Part shown: positions 17,487 through 26,296 of the stretch, in pieces
Position numbering within the stretch: position 1 is the stretch's first letter
How the letters are laid out: every line of letters starts with the position of its first letter
Assembly: GCF_018228765.1 (NCBI RefSeq)
Contig: NZ_CP073695.1
Span: 2,899,218 to 2,963,217, forward strand
From: Halorubrum ruber
GTDB lineage: Archaea; Halobacteriota; Halobacteria; Halobacteriales; Haloferacaceae
Length of the DNA: 64,000 nt
Reading direction: 5' to 3'
Notes under the pieces: generated by a model
Told to the model about the DNA's origin: nothing
The model's input: the letters and a program-made list of their open reading frames with translations, nothing else
Databases searched by the model: none
Position numbers and translations under genes: made by a program

Positions 17487-18544
17487 CGCCAGTCTACCCG
17501 GCCGTACCAGCTGTCAGGATTATTCGCGTACCAGTCGATTGTTCGGCGGATACCCTCACGCCAGGATACCTCTGGTTCCCAACCCGTTTCCTCGTTGATT
17601 TTCTCGTATCCGACAAGAAGTTCCTCGACGTCACTGTCCCCCGGTCGGAATCGGTCGTCGTCCTGAACGATTTCAGGGTTCTCCCAGTAGCCGTGTTCGG
17701 AACCGACTTCGAGAATCGTGTCTGCCCACTCTTGCATCGAAATGTTCTCACCGTGGCCGTAAACGTACTGTTCGCCCGCCGAGCCACCGAGCGCGACGTG
17801 GAGGTGCCCCCTGACGCCATCGGCGACGTAACACAGGTCTCGCTTTGGCGTCAGATTCCCGAGTTCGACGATATCTCGTTCGAGTGCCTGCGTGATGATC
17901 GTCCCCGTGATGTATCGGGGATTCTGTCGAGGGCCGTAGTTGTTGAACATCCGCGTCGTGACTGTTGGCAGTCCGTACGCGTCGTGGTAGTTCATCGTCA
18001 GGAAGTCCGCGGCCAACTTCGAAGTCGCATAAACGCTCGTCGGGTTGACCGGTGACCGTTCGCTAAGGAGGACCCGACCGTCTTCTTTGAAATCATGGTT
18101 GTCCTTCATTTTCTCGTCGACATTTCCGTACTCCTCACTGGTCCCAGCTGTGTCAAATTTCGCGATATCGAGATCAAGGTCGACGACCGACTGGAGGAGA
18201 TTCAGCGTGCCAGTAACGTTCGTATCGACGGTTTCGTAGGGGCGATCCCACGATTCGCCCACGTGTGCTTGGGCAGCGAGATGGAAAATGAGAATATCGC
18301 TGTGGCCTTTGAGTGTTCCAAGCGCCTCCCTGACAGAGAGTTTATCTCGGAGATCACCGCGATGTACCGTGATTTCATCCCTGTGGTGCCGAATATTATT
18401 TAATTCTCCACTAGAGGTTGCTCGAACGAAGACGTGGACGTTTGCCCCGAGACCGACGAGTCGATCGACGAGATGTGATCCGACGAATCCGTCAGCGCCG
18501 GTGACGAAGACCGGCCGATCTGCGAGTTGGGAGTCGAGTTTCAT
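17483..18544 (-). CDS. gmd: GDP-mannose 4,6-dehydratase
   Basis: A 353-residue extended SDR beginning with the NAD(P) motif [13 protein letters not shown] (residues 13-25). The [12 protein letters not shown] and [16 protein letters not shown] segments carry the catalytic Thr/Ser-Glu, Tyr and Lys. [19 protein letters not shown] and [20 protein letters not shown] are typical of GDP-mannose dehydratases. It converts GDP-D-mannose to GDP-4-keto-6-deoxymannose. It is the first gene of the operon that continues with fcl. The product could also feed a rhamnose or perosamine branch, but the adjacent fcl makes fucose the likely end product. Confidence 0.92.
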   Translation of the reverse strand: MKLDSQLADRPVFVTGADGFVGSHLVDRLVGLGANVHVFVRATSSGELNNIRHHRDEITVHRGDLRDKLSVREALGTLKGHSDILIFHLAAQAHVGESWDRPYETVDTNVTGTLNLLQSVVDLDLDIAKFDTAGTSEEYGNVDEKMKDNHDFKEDGRVLLSERSPVNPTSVYATSKLAADFLTMNYHDAYGLPTVTTRMFNNYGPRQNPRYITGTIITQALERDIVELGNLTPKRDLCYVADGVRGHLHVALGGSAGEQYVYGHGENISMQEWADTILEVGSEHGYWENPEIVQDDDRFRPGDSDVEELLVGYEKINEETGWEPEVSWREGIRRTIDWYANNPDSWYGRVDWR

Positions 18545-18651
18545 CTGATCGAGTGATAAACATCTGTCTGTATCTATGTTTTCATCCGTAGCTGCCGGAA
18601 CCAGTTTCTCGGATCGGGGTTACAGAGTGTATTCAGGTGCTGGACACGAAT

Positions 18652-19413
18652 TTATCGCATCTCATCCTCATAGTTGTGGAAGTACTGTGGTATTTTCCGC
18701 AGTGGCTTGATAAATGGAACGTGGAGGCCTCCGCGCAAATCGTTCTTCAGCCAAGATTCGTAAACTTCCATATTGGCTTTAGCGATGTTCGTAAGTGATT
18801 CATTGCTTTTTCCACCCAAAGACATCCGAACGAGAACCTTATCGAGATACGTCGCCGAGATGTCGTGGCGTAATAAGAGTCGAAGCAACAGTTCGTAATC
18901 GGCGGCGATGGAGAAATTGAGGTCAAACGGTTCGAACCGCTCGTAGACGTCCCCTCTAACGAACACTGTCGGATGCGGCGGCATCCACCCATAATAGAAC
19001 CTTCGTGGACGGTAGTCGCCGCTCTGCCAGTGCCGCACTACCTCGTCGTCGTCATTGACGTATACGAGATCACCGTAACAGAGCTCGGCACCACTCGTTT
19101 CGAAGGCGTCGACTACAGAACGAAGTACGGTAGAATCGTGATATCGATCATCCGCATTGAGGATCCCAACGATGTCCCCGCTAGCACGCCCGATTCCCTT
19201 GTTCATCGCATCGTAGACGCCGTCATCGGATTCGCGAATGAGAACATCGATGTAGTCAGCATAGTCTTCAATGATATTCGGTGTCTCGTCCGTTGATTCT
19301 GCATCGACGACGATGATTTCAATATCAGGGACATCTCGTTGTGAGAGAATAGACTCGAATGTCCGCTGAATACGCGGCTCATTGAATACGGGGGTGATGA
19401 TACTCACTTTCAT
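18652..19413 (-). CDS. Family 2 glycosyltransferase (WcaE/WcaA-like)
   Basis: A 253-residue GT-A transferase. MKVSIITPVFNEP starts the fold, IIVVDAESTDET is the nucleotide-binding loop, ESDDGVYDAMNKGIGRASGD is the block found in colanic-acid type transferases, and ILNADDRY supplies the metal-binding DxD equivalent (near 87-94). HPTVFVRGDVYERFEPFD with AADYELLLRLL is the acceptor side. It lies next to the GDP-fucose operon with the same orientation, separated by 107 bp, so it may use GDP-fucose, but this is inference. Confidence 0.88.
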   Translation of the reverse strand: MKVSIITPVFNEPRIQRTFESILSQRDVPDIEIIVVDAESTDETPNIIEDYADYIDVLIRESDDGVYDAMNKGIGRASGDIVGILNADDRYHDSTVLRSVVDAFETSGAELCYGDLVYVNDDDEVVRHWQSGDYRPRRFYYGWMPPHPTVFVRGDVYERFEPFDLNFSIAADYELLLRLLLRHDISATYLDKVLVRMSLGGKSNESLTNIAKANMEVYESWLKNDLRGGLHVPFIKPLRKIPQYFHNYEDEMR

Positions 19414-19698
19414 CGTTGGATCCTTCGATCAGCTCGAATTTCGACCAAGTTTGTATTAGAACGGAACATATGCTTTCAGCGAGGGAGAGCCGCCCCGGTA
19501 AGGAATACTTAGCGCAATAGAGCCACAGATACTTTTCGAGATATCACAGACAGCGACGAACCCTTTTGAGGATTCGAGAGAGTGGATCGATACCGGCCAG
19601 ACCGATCGTATTTTGGCCAGCCATTGTGCTGACGCCCTTCCGAGGACACCTAGCTTGTCCGCGTCCGGCGCCGGAACCATCGTCTCCGAACCACACAG

Positions 19699-19721
19699 AC
19701 ACACCACTATTTCGAGTGAAG
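19699..19721 (-). repeat. Family B origin recognition box
   Basis: Minus strand reads CTTCACTCGAAATAG then TGGTGTGTC. Consensus of the family is TTCACNTGAAAC followed by RGTGGTGTGTC. Confidence 0.75.
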
Positions 19722-19781
19722 TTCGGGGAGGAGGCGGGGCGTCAGGGACCACGTCGGTGGTCGGGTCGCGAAAGACGGCCA

Positions 19782-19804
19782 TTCACTTGAAGCAGTGGTG
19801 TGTC
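19782..19804 (+). repeat. Family B origin recognition box
   Basis: Reads TTCACTTGAAGCAGTGGTGT then GTC. Faces the minus copy at 19699. Confidence 0.8.
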
Positions 19805-19811
19805 TATAGCA

Positions 19812-19826
19812 TTCACTTGAAACAGT
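19812..19826 (+). repeat. Half family B origin box
   Basis: TTCACTTGAAACAGT matches the left half of the box only; the GTGGTGTGT half is missing. Confidence 0.55.
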
Positions 19827-19838
19827 TGAAAAGGTAGT

Positions 19839-19849
19839 TTTATAAATAT
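19839..19849 (+). promoter_or_regulatory. TATA box of the second orc1 gene
   Basis: TTTATAAATA is centred about 25 bp before the ATG at 19869, fitting a leaderless haloarchaeal promoter. Its closeness to the boxes suggests that Orc1 binding could autoregulate the gene. Confidence 0.6.
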
Positions 19850-19868
19850 AGTTGAGAGAAAATGCGAT

Positions 19869-21092
19869 ATGCATCGGTTCGAGCGGAAGGGGACCGTCTT
19901 CCGAAACAAGGACGCGCTGGGGGAGTCCTACCGGCCGGAGACGATCGAAGAGCGCGACGAGGAGATCGAGGAGTACATGGAGGCGCTCCAGCCGGTCGTC
20001 GACGGCTGGGAGCCGAACAACGTCTTTCTCTACGGGAACACCGGCGTCGGCAAGACGGCGGTCACCGACTACCTCCTCGGACGACTCCAAGAGGACGTCG
20101 AGGCGTACGACGACGTCGACCTCTCCGTCGTCTCGCTGAACTGTAAGACGCTGAACTCCTCGTACCAGGTCGCCGTCGAACTCGTGAACGAGCTCCGTCC
20201 GGTCGGCAATGAGATCAGTTCGACTGGGTATCCACAACAAACGGTGTTCAACAAGCTCTATCAGGAACTCGAAGCCCTCGGCGGAACGGTCCTAGTCGTC
20301 TTAGACGAGGTCGACTCGATCGGCGACCGCGACGAACTGCTGTACGAACTTCCGCGAGCGCGGGCGAACGGGAATCTCGAGGACACCGCCGTGGGGCTCA
20401 TCGGCATCAGCAACGACTTCACCTTTCGCGAGCAGCTAGACCCGCGCGTTCAGGACACGCTCTGTGAGCGGGAGCTCCAGTTCCCGCCGTACGACGCGCC
20501 CGAACTCGAGAACATCCTCCGGTCCCGGGCCGAGGTCGCGGTCGTCGACGACGCGGTTGGCTCGGGCGTACTGGAGTTCTGCGCCGCGCTCGCGGCCCGC
20601 GACAGCGGGAGCGCTCGACAGGCCCTCGATCTCCTCCGACTCGCCGGCGAGATCGCGGAGAACGAAGACTGCGACCGAATCGAACAGGACCACGTCGAAC
20701 GCGCTCGCTCCCGACTCGAACAGGAGCGAGTTCAAGAAGGGATGCGGGATCTGACCACGCACGGCCGGCTCGCGCTGCTCGCGGTCGTCTCGAAGGCCGC
20801 CAAACAAGAGACCCCGTGCCGCACCCGAGAGCTGTACGAGGAGTACACCGCACTCTGTGACTCGTCGGGAGTCGACACGCTCTCGCAGCGATCGGTCCAC
20901 AGCCACCTCTCGGATCTCCGGATGCTCGGTATCCTCTCCGCCGAGGAGAACCGAAGCGGCTCGCGGGGGAACTACTACAGCTACGAGCTGGACGTCCCCT
21001 TCGAGAGCGCGATCGAGGCGATGGAAGACGCCCTCCGGCTCGACGCCGAGACGAACGCGATCCGCGAGATCGCGTCGATGAACGAGCGGTGA
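19869..21092 (+). CDS. orc1: Orc1/Cdc6 family replication initiator (origin B)
   Basis: A 407-residue AAA+ initiator. Walker A GNTGVGKTAV is near residues 56-65 and Walker B VLVVLDEVDSI near 141-151, with sensor 1 GISNDFTF. The lid region SGSARQALDLLRLAGE follows, and the C-terminal winged helix (about 305-390) includes LSQRSVHSHLSDLRMLGIL. The N-terminus MHRFERKGTVFRNKDAL is characteristic of the haloarchaeal Orc1 group. It differs strongly from the initiator at 47-1243 and is surrounded by a different box family on both sides, so it probably defines a separate origin. Expression is probably leaderless from the TATA at 19839. Confidence 0.96.
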   Translation: MHRFERKGTVFRNKDALGESYRPETIEERDEEIEEYMEALQPVVDGWEPNNVFLYGNTGVGKTAVTDYLLGRLQEDVEAYDDVDLSVVSLNCKTLNSSYQVAVELVNELRPVGNEISSTGYPQQTVFNKLYQELEALGGTVLVVLDEVDSIGDRDELLYELPRARANGNLEDTAVGLIGISNDFTFREQLDPRVQDTLCERELQFPPYDAPELENILRSRAEVAVVDDAVGSGVLEFCAALAARDSGSARQALDLLRLAGEIAENEDCDRIEQDHVERARSRLEQERVQEGMRDLTTHGRLALLAVVSKAAKQETPCRTRELYEEYTALCDSSGVDTLSQRSVHSHLSDLRMLGILSAEENRSGSRGNYYSYELDVPFESAIEAMEDALRLDAETNAIREIASMNER

Positions 21093-21238
21093 ATTCGACT
21101 CCCGGCCGACCGATTCGATAGTAACACACCCGAGGAAGGAAGGACCGTTCCGGAACCGCGCGGTATGATCTCGACCGCCGTCTACGAGCGGACCGTCGCT
21201 TCTGACAGCTGCGGATTCGTTGTCTACGTATGTACTGG

Positions 21239-21262
21239 GACACACCACCGTTTCAAGTGAAT
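21239..21262 (-). repeat. Family B origin recognition box
   Basis: Plus strand reads GACACACCACCGTTTCAAGT then GAAT, the near-consensus box in minus orientation. Confidence 0.8.
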
Positions 21263-21353
21263 ACTGTCCGGAGAGCGACCGGAAGCGCGAAACCGACCGA
21301 ATTTCGGATCGGATGGGTGGGCGGCCGTCACGGAAGCACGACCACCGAGTCGC

Positions 21354-21376
21354 TTCACGTGAAACGATGGTGTGTG
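21354..21376 (+). repeat. Family B origin recognition box
   Basis: Reads TTCACGTGAAACGATGGTGT then GTG; it faces the minus copy 91 bp to the left. Confidence 0.8.
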
Positions 21377-21407
21377 ACTCCCGACCGAATCGACGGATTC
21401 GATCGGC

Positions 21408-21430
21408 TTCAGTTGAAAGAGTGGTGTGTC
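21408..21430 (+). repeat. Family B origin recognition box
   Basis: Reads TTCAGTTGAAAGAGTGGTGT then GTC, same orientation as the copy at 21354. Confidence 0.8.
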
Positions 21431-21509
21431 GGTGCCGTGGTGGCGTCGTACACGGTTCGCATCGATCGACTCGCACCTGCGGCGACCGAGCCGAGTCTCC
21501 CCACCTGTG

Positions 21510-21575
21510 GGGCGCCCGATTCGGCGACAGGACTTGAACCCGCCACGTCGGCGGCGTGAACACTTGAGGACGATC
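21510..21575 (-). pseudogene. tRNA-like 3' half remnant
   Basis: On the minus strand the sequence GGCGGGTTCAAGTCCTGTCG reads as a T-arm: stem GCGGG, loop TTCAAGT, stem CCTGT with two G-T pairs. It is preceded by CACGCCGCCGACGTG, which could be the long variable arm of a class II (Ser/Leu) tRNA. No matching acceptor 5' strand, D-arm or anticodon arm can be folded from the sequence before it, so this is not a complete tRNA. Such 3' halves are typical scars of integrase attachment sites. Confidence 0.5.
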
Positions 21576-21645
21576 TCGAGACGGGCCAGTGAGCGCGGTC
21601 CCTACTGAGTGGGAACGGTCGCTACACTCGCTGCGTGTGCGGAGC

Positions 21646-22938
21646 TCACCACGTCAGCCCCTCGTAGGTGATCCCCGCACGACGCTTGATGATTCGTCGG
21701 CCATCCACTACCACGGCCTCGGCCATCGCGTCAAACTCCTCATCGAGCGCCGCGAACTCATCCCAGTCGGTCGCGACGACTGCGCCCGAGGCACCCGCGA
21801 GCGCGTCCGCGGCCGAGTCCGCGTACTCGATATCAGGGAATCGCTCGCGCATTGTCTCGGTCGCAACGGGGTCGTATCCAACCACCTCGGCGCCACGTGC
21901 CTGTAACCCCTCGATCAGCGGAATTGCCCGCGAGTTCCGCACGTCGTCGGTGCCCGGTTTGAACGCGAGGCCGAGCACGGCCACCCGCTCGCCGGCCACG
22001 TCGACGTGGGCGTCGAGCAGCGCGAGCAGGCGTTCGGGCTGGCGGTCGTTCACCTCGACGGCCGCGTTCAACAGCGGCGGTTCGTATCCGGCCTCCCGCG
22101 CGGCCGCGATCAGCGCGGCGACGTCTTTGGGGAAACAGCTTCCGCCCCAGCCGACCCCCGAGCGCAGGAACTGCTCGCCGATGCGGTCGTCGAGTCCTAC
22201 CGCCTCCATCACCTCGTAGGCGTCAAGCCCGAACTCCTTACAGATGTTGCCGAGGTCGTTCGCCAGCGAGATCTTCGTCGCGAGAAAGGCGTTGTTGGCG
22301 TATTTGATCATCATCGCGGTCGCCGGATCCGTCCGGACGACCAGGCTGTCGCTCGTCTCGATCAGCGGCGCGTACAGCTCCTCTAAGGTTGCGAGCGCAG
22401 TGTCGGACTCCGTGCCGAAGACGATTTTATCCGGGTCCTGAAAGTCCGAGACAGCTGTCCCCTCACGGAGGAACTCCGGATTCGTCGCAAAGCCAACATC
22501 ACCCCCACCGTCACCGAGCCCAGCCACAAGCGCATCCCTGATCTCCGCGAGTCCGGGCGGCGTGATCGTCGACTTGACGACGACCAGATGCTCCCCGTTC
22601 CGATCGGCCCCAGCCAACGCCTCACCGACCATCTCCGCGGCTGCCGACAGCGGGCCTACGTCGATACTACCATCAGCTTCCGAGGGCGTCCCGATTGCGA
22701 GGAACGTGACGTCCGCCTCCGAGAGATCGTCGTAGGACGTCGTCGCGTGAAGCCGCTCGCCCACGTGTTCGGCGAGCAGCTTGTCAAGCCCGGGCTCGTG
22801 AAGCGGGGCGTGACCCGCGTTGATCGCGTCGACGACCGACTGGTCGATGTCGATCGCCGTGACCTCGTGGCCAAGATCCGCCAGACAGGCCGCGAGTGTC
22901 GTCCCGACGTAGCCGCTGCCGACGACGTTGACGTTCAT
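21646..22938 (-). CDS. aglM: UDP-glucose/GDP-mannose 6-dehydrogenase (AglM-like)
   Basis: A 430-residue NAD-dependent dehydrogenase that oxidises UDP-glucose to UDP-glucuronate in the haloarchaeal N-glycan pathway. The NAD-binding motif [20 protein letters not shown] is at residues 4-23, and the catalytic Cys lies in [13 protein letters not shown] (about 254-266). The central dimer helix [20 protein letters not shown] and the C-terminal domain [20 protein letters not shown] are complete. ATG 22938 begins MNVNVVGSG; an upstream start adds 9 residues without motif value. It is divergent from an AglF-type nucleotidyltransferase, 99 bp away, the same pairing of activities as in known agl loci. 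GDP-mannose cannot be excluded as substrate. Confidence 0.9.
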   Translation of the reverse strand: MNVNVVGSGYVGTTLAACLADLGHEVTAIDIDQSVVDAINAGHAPLHEPGLDKLLAEHVGERLHATTSYDDLSEADVTFLAIGTPSEADGSIDVGPLSAAAEMVGEALAGADRNGEHLVVVKSTITPPGLAEIRDALVAGLGDGGGDVGFATNPEFLREGTAVSDFQDPDKIVFGTESDTALATLEELYAPLIETSDSLVVRTDPATAMMIKYANNAFLATKISLANDLGNICKEFGLDAYEVMEAVGLDDRIGEQFLRSGVGWGGSCFPKDVAALIAAAREAGYEPPLLNAAVEVNDRQPERLLALLDAHVDVAGERVAVLGLAFKPGTDDVRNSRAIPLIEGLQARGAEVVGYDPVATETMRERFPDIEYADSAADALAGASGAVVATDWDEFAALDEEFDAMAEAVVVDGRRIIKRRAGITYEGLTW

Positions 22939-23037
22939 ACGCGTGACCACACACAGCGGGGGCAAAACCGCTGGGATCCGGTCGTGACACTATGGCGACC
23001 CGAAACGGCTTTGCGGGTGGCTGGCAGAATTCGAGGT

Positions 23038-23795
23038 ATGGACGCAGTGGTACTCGCCGCCGGGAAAGGGACGCGGCTCCGCCCGCTGACCGACGACAAG
23101 CCTAAAGGGATGGTCGAAGTTGACGGGAAGCCGCTGATCACCCACTGTTTCGACCAGCTGATCGAGCTCGGGGCCGACCGCCTCGTCGTCGTCGTGGGGT
23201 ATATGAAAGAACAAATTATCGACCACTACGGCGATGAGTACGAGGGCGTCCCAATCACGTACACCCACCAACGCGAGCAGAAGGGGCTCGCCCACGCACT
23301 GCTCACGGTCGAAGAGCACATCGACGATGACTTCATGCTCATTCTCGGTGACAACATCTTCCAAGCGAACCTTCAGGACGTGGTGCGGCGCCAGCGCGAA
23401 GAGCGCGCGGACGCCGCCTTCCTCGTCGAGGAAGTCCCCTGGGAAGACGCCAGCCGCTACGGCGTCTGTGACACCAACCAGTACGGGGAGATCACGGACG
23501 TCGTCGAAAAGCCCGAGGACCCCCGAGCAACCTCGTGATGACGGGCTTCTACACGTTCTCGCCCGCCATCTTCCACGCCTGTCACCTCGTCCAGCCGTCG
23601 AACCGCGACGAGTACGAGATCAGCGACGCGATCGATCTTCTCATCCAGTCCGGCCGCACTATCGATGCCATCGGCCTCGATGGCTGGCGTATCGACGTTG
23701 GCTACCCCGAGGACCGCGACGAGGCTGAGCGTCGCCTCCGCGGTGAGGTCGAGAGCGAGGAAGATACACAGGAAACGGTCGAATCAGACGCCTAG
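23038..23795 (+). pseudogene. aglF: AglF-type sugar nucleotidyltransferase with a frameshift
   Basis: The N-terminal part starts MDAVVLAAGKGTRLRPLTDD and KPKGMVEVDGKP, and includes MLILGDNIF, the nucleotide and metal sites. The reading frame breaks at a five-base C run, 23520-23524, in the sequence for EKPEDP. One extra C would continue PSNLVMTGFYTFSPAIFHAC and so on to the end at 23795, giving a normal 252-residue enzyme. The enzyme normally makes UDP-glucose or similar from UTP. As written it would stop at 23538 and lose the C-terminal third. Given the run and its neighbour aglM, a sequencing error is at least as likely as real decay. Confidence 0.88.
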
Positions 23796-23877
23796 CTGCG
23801 ACATCATAGTTGCTGAGCCGTCACCTCTTGTGAAATGTGTGAATACCGGTTGGTGGTCACATCCCACCGCAACTCCG

Positions 23878-24321
23878 TCAGACAGGTGTTTCGAGTTCGG
23901 TCAGGCGGCGCACACGGTAGAATCGCACCCACCGCGTCAGGACGCGCCAACACACAGCCGCGACGGCAGCCCCGACGGCGTTCACAAGCAAATCACCGAA
24001 GTCCGCCGTCCGCGTGTCCAGTGTCGATTGGAGTAACTCGATACCGGCGCCGTAGCCGACGGCAACCAGAAACACGACCAGCAACACTGTTCGGTCACGC
24101 CACGGCCAATCCTGAAGCGCGTACGCGAGCGTCACCGCCAGCCCGGCGTACGCCAACGCGTGAAGCCACGTACTGTACGGCAAAAGCCCGAGCGGCCCGG
24201 TCCGGATCACACCGCTGCCGGGCGGCGTGAACACTGAAAAATACAGGATTGTCGCCGCGACCGCGACGACGCCCACCAGCCGAAGCGAGCGCGGCACAAG
24301 CGGGAGCCGTAGCCGATCCAT
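23878..24321 (-). CDS. VanZ-like membrane protein
   Basis: About 147 residues with four hydrophobic helices: LVGVVAVAATILYFSVF, WLHALAYAGLAVTLAYAL, TVLLVVFLVAVGYGAGIELLQ and DLLVNAVGAAVAAVCWRVL. The G-x-GIELLQ...TADFGDLLVNAVGA signature is the VanZ family core. The family is widespread in archaea and its function there is unknown. ATG 24321 (MDRLRLP) is favoured over a start 7 codons upstream. It is transcribed away from the DUF4330 gene next door. Confidence 0.82.
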   Translation of the reverse strand: MDRLRLPLVPRSLRLVGVVAVAATILYFSVFTPPGSGVIRTGPLGLLPYSTWLHALAYAGLAVTLAYALQDWPWRDRTVLLVVFLVAVGYGAGIELLQSTLDTRTADFGDLLVNAVGAAVAAVCWRVLTRWVRFYRVRRLTELETPV

Positions 24322-24451
24322 GGTGCTCACATCCTCGCACAAGACCGACTAAAGGCTGCGGGTTCGCCCCGCTGGCAGTTACCAGCGAACGAATACGCTT
24401 TTTACCCGTGCTTTGGTTATCCGTGATAATGCCGCGCTCGGAGGGACCTCC

Positions 24452-25552
24452 ATGGAACTGATCGACGACGAAGGACGGCTGTTCGGCGCCGTCAACGTCA
24501 TCGACGCGCTCGTTGTCCTACTAATTGCCGCCGTGGTCGTCTCCGGTGCCGCGTTCGTTCTCACGGACGATCCGGCACCGGCTCCAGAAACGGACACGAC
24601 GTACGCGACGCTCGATGTCGGCACCGTCTCACCGTACATCGTCGACGCAATCGAGGAAGGCGACACCTACAGCCCCGACGGGGCGTCGACGCTCCGGATC
24701 ACGGACGTTCATCTCACGCCACAGGGAGCCAATACCCGCGTCATCCTCCGCGTCGCCCTCGAAGGCGAACTCAACAACCAAGACAGTCTCATCTACGGCG
24801 GCGCGCCGCCGCGACTCGGTCGCACCCTCGACATTACCACCGACCGCTACCAGGTCAACGGCCAGATCCGTGACGTGGGCGACAGCGACGCACTCACGAC
24901 CGAACAACAGCGCGTGTTGCTCTCAAGTCAGGTCGATGCGGGCACCGCAGAAGATGTGACCCCCGGCGACGAGATCCGCCTCAGCGACCGCACAGTCGCC
25001 CGCATCAACAACGTCACCACCTACACAACTGACCAACCCACTCAACGACAGCTGCTCGTCGAGGCGACACTCACCGGCCACCGCCAGCAGGACCGGCTCC
25101 GGTTTGGCGGCACGCCGGTCAGGCGCGGGCAGACGGTGTCGCTCCCGACGAGCGAGTACACGTTTGACGGCCGGATCGAGCAGGTTGGCGGCGACATCAG
25201 CCTTGGCGAGACCACCACCCGGACGGTGACGCTTCGGATGGACGACGTTCGCGAGGACTTCGCGGACGCCATCGAGCCGGGGATGGTCGAACGCGCCGGC
25301 GACACCACCGTGGCCCGGGTCACCGGTGTCGAAACAGAGCCGTCGCTCATCATCACCACCGGCGAGAACGGCAGCGTCAACGTGGTCGACCACCCGGTGG
25401 ACCGCGAGGTGACGATCACCGCGGACCTCCAGCTCCGAGAGACGCCAAGCGGGCTGGCGTTCAAAGGGGACCAGATCCGCCAGGGATCGACCGTCGCACT
25501 CGATCTCGGCACGGTCACCGTGGAGGCGACGGTCGTCTCCGTGGAGCGGTGA
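24452..25552 (+). CDS. DUF4330-type membrane-anchored protein
   Basis: A 366-residue protein. The first residues MELIDDEGRLFGAVNVIDAL are the DUF4330 signature, followed by one transmembrane helix (VVLLIAAVVVSGAAFVL, about 21-37). The rest is extracytoplasmic and built of three similar beta-rich units, each with a RFGGxP/GGAPPRLG-type turn and Q-V/DG-R segments. ATG 24452 has a good ribosome site (GGAGG, about 8 bp upstream), so a start upstream at 24413 is rejected. Function unknown; in bacteria the family is found near polysaccharide genes. Here it precedes another membrane protein and uppP. Confidence 0.82.
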   Translation: MELIDDEGRLFGAVNVIDALVVLLIAAVVVSGAAFVLTDDPAPAPETDTTYATLDVGTVSPYIVDAIEEGDTYSPDGASTLRITDVHLTPQGANTRVILRVALEGELNNQDSLIYGGAPPRLGRTLDITTDRYQVNGQIRDVGDSDALTTEQQRVLLSSQVDAGTAEDVTPGDEIRLSDRTVARINNVTTYTTDQPTQRQLLVEATLTGHRQQDRLRFGGTPVRRGQTVSLPTSEYTFDGRIEQVGGDISLGETTTRTVTLRMDDVREDFADAIEPGMVERAGDTTVARVTGVETEPSLIITTGENGSVNVVDHPVDREVTITADLQLRETPSGLAFKGDQIRQGSTVALDLGTVTVEATVVSVER

Positions 25553-25614
25553 CCTACCCTATCGGTTCGCCCCAGCCGCAACACACATGAGCGCCCACCC
25601 GAAGATCAATTCAG

Positions 25615-26265
25615 ATGAGTGACGAGACGGAGGCGGGCACGCCGACCGGTAGTAGGATGCGGCGGGCGGCCCGCGAGTCACGTCTCGGCCGCCTGTGGGA
25701 GCGGACCGCAGCAGCCGTGCGTAGCTCCTACCTGTACCGTTGGCTCACCGCGGAGCCAGACCCGGAGGTGATCGTCATCGACCTGCGGGAAACGTGGACG
25801 GTCGGCCCGTTCATCCGTCTCCTCGATGCGATTCTCGATCGCCTCCTTCCCGCACTCGAAGACTCCCGGATCGCAACGGCGGCCCGCACAGGTGTTTCGT
25901 ACACACTGGCAGCGCCGGCAGTTGTGGGCGGCCTCGCAGTACTCACTGTCGGCCTGCTCCTCGCACTCGTGAGTATCGCGGCTGGAACCCTCGGCACGAC
26001 ACGGCTCGGCCTCGCGGCCGGGCTCGTCGTCGCGGGCGTGATTGCGACGCGTGAACGCCGGAGTTGGGCGGCGCTCCGCGAGACGCGGCCGGTTGAACTC
26101 CTGGTTGCCGCACTCGAACCCCCCGAGCCCCCGGACGAGTCGGAGTCGGGCTCGGCCTCAACCGACGGCAAACGCGATCTCACAGCACCCGATACTGACG
26201 ATCCCCACCCACCTGAACAGGACGCGAACACTGACGGCCAGACACCTGCCGAGCAGAACCCATAA
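25615..26265 (+). CDS. Uncharacterised haloarchaeal membrane protein
   Basis: A 216-residue protein. A basic N-terminal 40 residues are followed by a segment PDPEVIVIDLRETWTVGPFIR and LLDAILDRLL, two hydrophobic helices (about 95-140: LAAPAVVGGLAVLTVGLLLA and LGLAAGLVVAGVIATR), and an acidic, proline-rich tail. I do not recognise the family. It follows the DUF4330 gene by 62 bp and precedes uppP by 31 bp, so all three probably form one operon. Confidence 0.7.
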   Translation: MSDETEAGTPTGSRMRRAARESRLGRLWERTAAAVRSSYLYRWLTAEPDPEVIVIDLRETWTVGPFIRLLDAILDRLLPALEDSRIATAARTGVSYTLAAPAVVGGLAVLTVGLLLALVSIAAGTLGTTRLGLAAGLVVAGVIATRERRSWAALRETRPVELLVAALEPPEPPDESESGSASTDGKRDLTAPDTDDPHPPEQDANTDGQTPAEQNP

Positions 26266-26296
26266 TCGTCGCCTTTTACCTGTCCACCCGCCTCCG

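Larger units (their letters stand above)
19414..19868. other. Putative replication origin B, left part (gene-free)
   Basis: This 455-bp interval precedes the second orc1 gene. It carries family B boxes at 19699-19721 (minus), 19782-19804 (plus) and a truncated copy at 19812-19826 (plus). An AT-rich stretch GTAGTTTTATAAATATAGTT lies just before the gene. ORFs through this interval show no protein-like composition. Confidence 0.7.
21093..21645. other. Putative replication origin B, right part (gene-free)
   Basis: This 553-bp interval follows orc1. It contains three family B boxes (21239-21262 minus, 21354-21376 plus, 21408-21430 plus) and then a tRNA-like remnant near 21510-21575. I see no real protein-coding gene here. 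Confidence 0.7.

Noticed and set aside
21230-21559. 109-residue ORF ending in TGLEPATSAA
   Set aside because: This ending is the known translation artefact of a tRNA T-arm on the opposite strand; the DNA supports a tRNA-like remnant and origin boxes.
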